NCBI GenBank assembly: GCA_025450195.1
Contig: JANWHW010000033.1
Location: forward strand, 1 to 58,196
Length of the DNA stretch: 58,196 nt
Direction: 5' to 3'
Source of the DNA: Solirubrobacterales bacterium
GTDB lineage: Bacteria > Actinomycetota > Thermoleophilia > Solirubrobacterales > 70-9
Part shown: positions 53,419-58,196 of the stretch, piece after piece
How positions within the stretch are numbered: the first letter of the stretch is position 1
Layout: every line of letters starts with the position of its first letter
Notes under the pieces: generated by a model
Databases searched by the model: none
The model's input: only the letters and a program-made list of their open reading frames with translations
Told to the model about the DNA's origin: nothing
Made by a program: the position numbers and the translations under genes

Positions 53419-54651
53419 ATGGCCTTCGCTCGACTCAGCCGCGCTCATCGTGGTGGGAAGCTGCCGCTCGGCTTGGCGGCCGTGGTCGCGCTGATCGCAC
53501 TGCTGCCTGCTCCCACCGCCAAGGCCGGAGTCAGCTGGATCGTCAACGGCCGTGGCTTCGGCCACGGCGTCGGGATGAGCCAGTACGGCGCCTACGGCTA
53601 TGCGCGAAACGGAAAGAGCTACCGCTTCATCCTCGCTCACTACTACTCCGGCACCAGCATCGGCAAGCTGGCGGCTTCGCGGGGCGTACGAGTCCTGATC
53701 GAGGTCTCCGGAGATGACGTCGGCTTCAGCGGGGCCACTGGGGCCTGCGGTAAGCGCCTCGATCCCAATCGCTCCTACGAGGCCCACCGGGCGGGGGGGA
53801 GCGTCCGCCTGCGCAGCTCGGGCGGGCAGTTGCTAGCCGATTGCGGCCGCAAGCTGCGGGCGGCCGGAAACGGACGGATCGTGATCTCAGGAGCCACATA
53901 CCGCGGAGCGCTCGAGGTGGTCCCGACGGCTTCCGACGCAGGCTCGCTCAACGCGGTCAACGCGCTTCCCGTCGACCAGTACGTCAAGGGCGTCGTTGCC
54001 AACGAGTCGCCGTCTTCCTGGCCGATGGCCGCCCTGCGCGCGCAGGCCGTGGCCGCCCGCTCCTATGCGCTCACCAGCCAGGTGGGGGGAAACGGCTTTG
54101 ACCTCTACAACGACACCCGCAGCCAGGTATACGGGGGGCTCGCCAGCGAGACCCTGCGCACCAACGATGCCGCCGATGAGACCAAGGGCGAGGTGGTCCG
54201 CTACCGCGGAGAGATCGCTCAGACCTTCTTCTCCGCCTGCTCGGGCGGCCATACCGAGAGCATCCAGAACGTCTTCTTTGGCCCGCCGATTCCATATCTG
54301 GTCGGCGTCCCCGATCCATACGACAGCTTTTGCCCGCTGCACACCTGGAGGCTGCGTTTCTCGGGTGCGGGGCTAAGCGCCCGGCTCGGCGGCTATCTCG
54401 ACGGACAGCTGAAGCGAATCGCGATCACCCAGCGCGGCGCCTCACCGAGGGTCATTTGGGCGCGGCTGTACGGAACTGGAGGCGTGACGCGAATCCGCGG
54501 CGACCAGCTCCAGCTGGCACTCGGCGCCTACGACCGCTGGCTCAACTTCAGCAAGGTCGTCAACGGCAAGGTAACCGGCAACGGCGGCGGCGAATCGCAG
54601 GGCGGCGGCGTTGCTCAGGACGGCTCCAGCGGCGTCGCCCCGCTGAACTGA
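53419..54651 (+). CDS. SpoIID/LytB-domain secreted protein
   Basis: A 410-residue exported protein. Signal peptide (LAAVVALIALLPAPTAKA), then GRGFGHGVGMSQYGAYGYA, VDQYVKGVVANESPSSWPMAALRAQAVAARSYAL (the SpoIID core) and THYSSACSGGHTESI-type motif (FFSACSGGHTES). SpoIID proteins are lytic enzymes or activators acting on peptidoglycan without stem peptides. In this non-sporulating-looking lineage such proteins are widespread and probably serve wall remodelling. The tail is Gly/Ser-rich. Confidence 0.88.
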   Translation: MAFARLSRAHRGGKLPLGLAAVVALIALLPAPTAKAGVSWIVNGRGFGHGVGMSQYGAYGYARNGKSYRFILAHYYSGTSIGKLAASRGVRVLIEVSGDDVGFSGATGACGKRLDPNRSYEAHRAGGSVRLRSSGGQLLADCGRKLRAAGNGRIVISGATYRGALEVVPTASDAGSLNAVNALPVDQYVKGVVANESPSSWPMAALRAQAVAARSYALTSQVGGNGFDLYNDTRSQVYGGLASETLRTNDAADETKGEVVRYRGEIAQTFFSACSGGHTESIQNVFFGPPIPYLVGVPDPYDSFCPLHTWRLRFSGAGLSARLGGYLDGQLKRIAITQRGASPRVIWARLYGTGGVTRIRGDQLQLALGAYDRWLNFSKVVNGKVTGNGGGESQGGGVAQDGSSGVAPLN

Positions 54652-54701
54652 TCACCAGTTCAGCCAAGTCAGTGCCGGTGCGCACCGGTACGACCCACCG
54701 C

Positions 54702-55691
54702 TCAGCCGTCCGGATAGGGCTGGATCGGCATGCCGTGATCGGTCTCTTTCATCCCGAGCTCGAACGCGGCGCCGGCCGAAAGGGTCAGCTTGCGGGCCTC
54801 GCGACCTGGCTGTTCCACCGTCAGCTCGAGATCGGCAACCGAGCAGTTGACCGTGTTGTGCTCGGGGCCCTTCGGATCGGCGTAGACCCAGCCCACGAAA
54901 TCCTTCTTAGGCGCGGAAACGCGGCCGCGAACGACGATGTCGTTGCCCGGAAAGACGAAGGAGCAGGCGGTCGGGGACTCCTCGACCGAGGCAGCGCGGA
55001 TCTTGCCGAAACCGCCGAGCCGATGGGCCTCGCCGTCGAGCATCAACATCCCGGATGGAAGCCACGGCGTGGTCCACGGCCCGAGCTTGATGCGGGCGGC
55101 GCCGGCATCGAAATAGGTCTCGGCCGAGCCGTCGAACCCGGTCCCCTCGAGCCAAACCCACCGCTCCGCGTGCTCGCTTCCCCAGTTGTGGCCGATCATT
55201 CCCGGCCAGTCGGAGAGCTCGATCGTCTCGCCGTCGATTTCGAGACGGCCGTCGAAGCGAGCGTCGGGATAGGGCGCGACGAACTTCGTCCGCGGTACCC
55301 GGGCCTCATAGAGCCAGTCGGCCGGGAGGTACTTGCACGGCTCGGCATCTCCGCCGAACGTGAAGTCCCAGGATGCCGTCAAAGCCTCCGTGCCGATCGA
55401 GCCCTCGGCGCGACCGGGGCCGATCTCGGCATCTCCGACGCCGATCCACGAGCCCGGCGGCGTCGACAGCTCCGCAGCCGGCACCGTTACCTTCGTGGCG
55501 CGCGGGCCGGGAGCGTCGCGATCGAAGAGGACGAACCAGATCGAGGCATTCGGCTCGGCGCCGGGTCGCTTGTGGACGGTGTGTCGGATCCACACCCCCT
55601 GCCCGCCCCCAGGCCGGCAGGCCTTGATGTAGAAGCTCTCGTAGTGGCCCGCCTTCGCGGCCACCTTGGGGAAGCGCGCCCCTTGGTCCAT
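54702..55691 (-). CDS. Lipocalin-fold-like protein, AttH/CrtC relative suspected
   Basis: A 329-residue protein with no signal peptide. Its HYESFYIKACRPGGGQGVWIRHTVHKR opening, a central GMIGHNWGSEHAERWVWLEG and many alternating beta-strands resemble the two-domain lipocalin-like AttH/CrtC (hydroxyneurosporene synthase) group. I am not sure of the family and assign no reaction. It follows ychF on the same strand after a strong inverted repeat. Confidence 0.6.
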   Translation of the reverse strand: MDQGARFPKVAAKAGHYESFYIKACRPGGGQGVWIRHTVHKRPGAEPNASIWFVLFDRDAPGPRATKVTVPAAELSTPPGSWIGVGDAEIGPGRAEGSIGTEALTASWDFTFGGDAEPCKYLPADWLYEARVPRTKFVAPYPDARFDGRLEIDGETIELSDWPGMIGHNWGSEHAERWVWLEGTGFDGSAETYFDAGAARIKLGPWTTPWLPSGMLMLDGEAHRLGGFGKIRAASVEESPTACSFVFPGNDIVVRGRVSAPKKDFVGWVYADPKGPEHNTVNCSVADLELTVEQPGREARKLTLSAGAAFELGMKETDHGMPIQPYPDG

Positions 55692-55707
55692 GGTTGGGAA
55701 CCTACCC

Positions 55708-55790
55708 GGCCGCCCCCGGACGCGGGAGTCAGGGCGCCGTCTCCTCCGCTTCGCGTCCGGGGACGACTGACTGGAGGAGGCGGCCGTATG
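55708..55790. terminator. Large inverted repeat after ychF
   Basis: CCCCGGACGCG (55714-55724) pairs perfectly with CGCGTCCGGGG (55752-55762). Outer CGGCCGCC and GGCGGCCG lie near 55708 and 55778. It probably ends the ychF transcript. Confidence 0.5.
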
Positions 55791-55791
55791 T

Positions 55792-56865
55792 CTAGACCTT
55801 GATCGTGATCACGTCGCCATCGGCGACGACGTAGTCGCGGCCCTCGATCCGCAGTGACCCGCGGTCGCGGGCGGGCGCGTAGCCCCCACACTCGACCAGC
55901 TGCTGCCAGCCGATCACCTCGGCCTTGACGAAGGCGTCCTGGATCTCGGTGTGGATCGTCCCCGCCGCCTCCCAAACCGATGCGCCGCGCTGAAGTGGCC
56001 TGGCAACCGCTTCCTTTCCCTCCCCGGCGGTGAAGAAGGTGATCAGCTCGAGCAGGTCGTAGGCGGCGCGGACGAGGCGCGCCAGGCCGGAGCCCTTCAC
56101 TCCATAGGACTCCCGCATCTCCTCGGCTTCGCTGGGATCGAGATCGGCCAGCTCGCCCTCGATCCGGGCGCTGACCGCAACTGAGCCAGCACCGACCGTA
56201 TTCGCGTGGGCGGCAACCGAGTCGGGGACTGAGGCGTCTCCCTCGTCAACGTTGGCGACATAGAGGATCGGCTTCGAGGTCAGGGCCTGAAGGTTGAGCG
56301 CCGCCTCAGGGGCGCCCTCCGGCAACGGGACAGAACGTGCCGGGCGCCCCTCGGCCAAGGCGCCTTGCACCGATTCGAGCCACTCCTGCTCGGCGAGTGC
56401 CTCCACATCGCCGGACTTCGCCCCCTTGTGGACCCGGCCCAGCCGCCGCTCCACCTGCTCATAGTCGGAGAGGATCAGCTCGGTCTCGATCGTCTCGATG
56501 TCGGCAATCGGATCGACCCGGCCGTCCGGATGGGGAACGCCGGGATCGGCGTGGCAGCGCACCACATGGCAGATCGCGTCGGTCTCGCGAATCGAGGCGA
56601 GGAACTTATTGCCCAGCCCCTCGCCTTCCGAAGCGCCCTTGACGAGCCCGGCGATGTCGTGAAAGGAGATCGTGGCAGGGACCAGCTCCGAGCTGCCAAC
56701 CGTCTCCCCCACCTGCTCGAGGCGCTCGTCGGGCACCTGCGCGATCGCGACGTTTGGCTCGATCGTGGTGAACGGGTAATCGCCTGTCTGCGCCCCGCCT
56801 TTGGTCAAGGCATTGAAAAGTGTGGACTTGCCCGCGTTGGGCAGCCCGACTATTCCGACCTTCAT
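55792..56865 (-). CDS. ychF: Ribosome-binding ATPase YchF
   Basis: A 357-residue OBG-family ATPase. It has P-loop [14 protein letters not shown] (residues 6-19), [23 protein letters not shown] (G3 region), YVANVDEGD in place of the GTPase NKxD motif (ATP preference), and a C-terminal TGS domain ending DVITIKV. It binds ribosomes and takes part in stress responses. Full length. Confidence 0.96.
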   Translation of the reverse strand: MKVGIVGLPNAGKSTLFNALTKGGAQTGDYPFTTIEPNVAIAQVPDERLEQVGETVGSSELVPATISFHDIAGLVKGASEGEGLGNKFLASIRETDAICHVVRCHADPGVPHPDGRVDPIADIETIETELILSDYEQVERRLGRVHKGAKSGDVEALAEQEWLESVQGALAEGRPARSVPLPEGAPEAALNLQALTSKPILYVANVDEGDASVPDSVAAHANTVGAGSVAVSARIEGELADLDPSEAEEMRESYGVKGSGLARLVRAAYDLLELITFFTAGEGKEAVARPLQRGASVWEAAGTIHTEIQDAFVKAEVIGWQQLVECGGYAPARDRGSLRIEGRDYVVADGDVITIKV

Positions 56866-56986
56866 GAATCAACCGCCGGCTGCTCTGCTCCCGCTCGCGC
56901 CAGAAGAAACAGAAATGGACTGGCGCTCGCTCCCGCGTCCGCGCCGGCGGGGGAAATTCCGGGGGCGGCTTTCCTCACCTTCATAG

Positions 56987-57481
56987 TCATAGTGAGAGGG
57001 GAACCAGGAGGCCCAGCCCGACCCCGAGCAGGGCGCCGGCGAGGACGTCGGAGGGATAGTGCATGCCGAGGTAGGGGCGCCCCAGCGCTAGCGCCGCGGC
57101 GAGGACAAAGACAACCGCGGCCTCTGGAGCGACCCGGGTCATCGCCGTGGCGACCGCAAAAGATGACGTGGCATGGGCGGAGGGAAAACTGAGCGAGCTC
57201 GGGGCACCGCCGAGCGGAGGCAGTCCCTCTAACACCGGCCGGGGTCTCTTGACGATCAGCTTCACCACGTAGTTCAAACCGATCGCAACAGGGCCCAAGG
57301 CCGCACAGATCAGCCAAGCCTCGCGGTTGGAGCTGTCGACGATCGCCAGAACCAAGCCAATTGCCACCCACATCGCCCCGTTGTTCCCAGCCTTACCGAG
57401 CGCCCTGGCGGCGTGCTCGACGCCGGGGGCATGCCCCCGCGTCCGCATCGTGCGAAGAAGCCTGAGATCCAAATCGGTCAT
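56987..57481 (-). CDS. PAP2-family membrane phosphatase
   Basis: A 164-residue protein with about five membrane helices and the three PAP2 motifs: KLIVKRPRP (K-x6-RP), FPSAHATSS (PSGH-like) and GRPYLGMHYPSDV (R-x5-H-x3-D). It probably removes phosphate from a lipid such as undecaprenyl pyrophosphate or phosphatidate. A TATCCT box lies 9 nt before the ATG at 57481. Confidence 0.9.
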   Translation of the reverse strand: MTDLDLRLLRTMRTRGHAPGVEHAARALGKAGNNGAMWVAIGLVLAIVDSSNREAWLICAALGPVAIGLNYVVKLIVKRPRPVLEGLPPLGGAPSSLSFPSAHATSSFAVATAMTRVAPEAAVVFVLAAALALGRPYLGMHYPSDVLAGALLGVGLGLLVPLSL

Positions 57482-57490
57482 CGGTCGAGC

Positions 57491-57496
57491 AGGATA
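57491..57496 (-). promoter_or_regulatory. -10 box (TATCCT) of PAP2 gene
   Basis: TATCCT on the minus strand, 9 nt before the ATG at 57481, giving a leader of at most a few nt. Confidence 0.4.
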
Positions 57497-57509
57497 TTGG
57501 CCGGTCGAT

Positions 57510-57515
57510 CAGAAT
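57510..57515 (+). promoter_or_regulatory. -10 box (CAGAAT), leaderless start of BtrH-like gene
   Basis: CAGAAT on the plus strand, 7 nt before the ATG at 57523. Confidence 0.4.
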
Positions 57516-57522
57516 CCGGCGC

Positions 57523-58196
57523 ATGCCGTTCGTTTCCGACTACACGCACACGCCCGGCCATCACTGCGGCTCGACCGCGCTGCGGAACCTACTCGCCTTC
57601 CACGGCGTCGAGCTGAGCGAGGAGATGGCCTTCGGGCTCGGCGCCGGCGCCTGCTTCTACTACGTGACGCTCGAGGACGCCTCGCCAAGCCGCTGGTTCA
57701 ATGGCCGCACGGCCCGCCTCGAGGAGAACTTCAGCGAGCTGATAGGAGCGGCCCTGCAGCTGCGCACCTTCGAGGAGGGAGACGGCGACGCCTGGGAAGC
57801 GGCGCGGGCGGAGGTCGATTCCGGCAGTCCGGCCCTTCTTCTCACCGACCTCTACTACCTCGACCACTACGGCAACTCAGCTCACTTCCCAGGCCACGCG
57901 GTCGTCCTGGCCGGCTATGACGACGAGCTCGCCCATCTCTCCGACACGGGCTTCGAGGAGCTGCAGACGACGCGGCTGGAGAATCTGGACAAGGCGCGCC
58001 ATAGTCGCCATCCCGCCTATCCGCTTGCCGGCCACATGTTCACGGCCTCCGGCGCGGTTTCCCCCGAGCAGCTCCGCGAGGCGATCCCGGCCGCGATCGC
58101 ACGCGCCGCAAAGGCAATGGTCGAGCCGGAGTTCCGCCAGTTCTCCGGCCTCGACGCGGTCCACCGCCTCGCCGAGGAGGCAGGCTCCTGGCCAGA
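57523..58196 (+). CDS. BtrH N-terminal-domain protein, cut by the window end
   Basis: An open frame of 224 codons that runs off the right edge. The start HTPGHHCGSTALRNLLAFHG and EEMAFGLGAGACFYY match the BtrH N-terminal/DUF4872 family, with a conserved cysteine and, later, HFPGHAVVLAGYDD. BtrH acts as an acyltransferase in butirosin synthesis, but most family members lie outside such clusters and their role is unknown. Here too the neighbours give no cluster. It is divergent from the PAP2 gene. Confidence 0.8.
   Translation, partial: MPFVSDYTHTPGHHCGSTALRNLLAFHGVELSEEMAFGLGAGACFYYVTLEDASPSRWFNGRTARLEENFSELIGAALQLRTFEEGDGDAWEAARAEVDSGSPALLLTDLYYLDHYGNSAHFPGHAVVLAGYDDELAHLSDTGFEELQTTRLENLDKARHSRHPAYPLAGHMFTASGAVSPEQLREAIPAAIARAAKAMVEPEFRQFSGLDAVHRLAEEAGSWP

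Overview
The window is about 65-70% G+C. Its gene style suggests an actinobacterium of the Thermoleophilia/Solirubrobacterales type (inference, no search run). Pointers are two LexA boxes of the Gram-positive type, a c-di-AMP riboswitch before an NlpC/P60-like gene, a PAC2 protein, an acyl-CoA carboxylase beta chain next to a methylmalonyl-CoA mutase, many Ig-like or beta-repeat surface proteins, and many genes whose start codon lies 6-9 nt after a TAnnnT hexamer (leaderless transcripts). No rRNA, tRNA, CRISPR array, transposase or phage gene was seen. It reads as ordinary chromosome with interesting regulatory and repeat elements.

Layout. 1-7.7 kb: a truncated repeat-rich secreted protein, a small membrane protein, aconitase, an SDR, then a c-di-AMP riboswitch and a secreted NlpC/P60-like hydrolase. 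7.7-11.9 kb: a large nested hairpin and a four-gene spermidine/putrescine-type ABC operon. 11.9-15.6 kb: propionyl-CoA carboxylase beta and methylmalonyl-CoA mutase on the minus strand. 15.8-20.3 kb: UDP-glucuronate decarboxylase, then a sigma factor fused to its own zinc-finger anti-sigma, membrane and proline-rich domains, coupled to a surface protein. 20.3-26 kb: an SOS-type basic coiled-coil protein, an inositol-phosphatase-like enzyme, a degenerate helicase-nuclease, a pair of related long hairpins and a PAC2 protein. 26-35 kb: ABC exporter plus TetR with a palindromic operator, two half-size TSUP permeases, trehalose phosphatase, a lectin-like protein with a lysine-rich tail, and PolX. 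35-42.5 kb: polyprenol-phosphate mannosyltransferase, thioredoxin, tautomerase, O-acyltransferase, alpha/beta hydrolase and IleRS. 42.5-58.2 kb: tandem SDRs, a 2-hydroxyacid dehydrogenase with a benzoylformate-decarboxylase-like enzyme, a zinc peptidase, fumarase, an aldehyde dehydrogenase, a SpoIID protein, YchF, a PAP2 phosphatase and a truncated BtrH-like protein.

The most unusual signal is a family of short conserved upstream reading frames (M-S-A-E-R-A ... W-F-F-A-Q-R-A-K-R-E) on the minus strand. Each seems to start as a leaderless ORF directly after its own -10 box. Each ends with a stop codon overlapping the start of a real gene (ATGA, TGATG, TAATG). The three downstream genes are unrelated: pccB, an inositol phosphatase and a TSUP permease. 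The DNA also forms a stem, with paired compensatory changes in one copy. It looks like a mobile or dispersed coding repeat that supplies a promoter and coupled translation, and I know of no description of it.

Themes: propionate/TCA metabolism (aconitase, fumarase, PccB, mutase), cell-envelope building and remodelling (NlpC/P60, M15-like peptidase, SpoIID, surface proteins, glycosyl and acyl transfer), polyamine-type import, and stress or DNA repair (LexA boxes, PolX, helicase-nuclease, thioredoxin).
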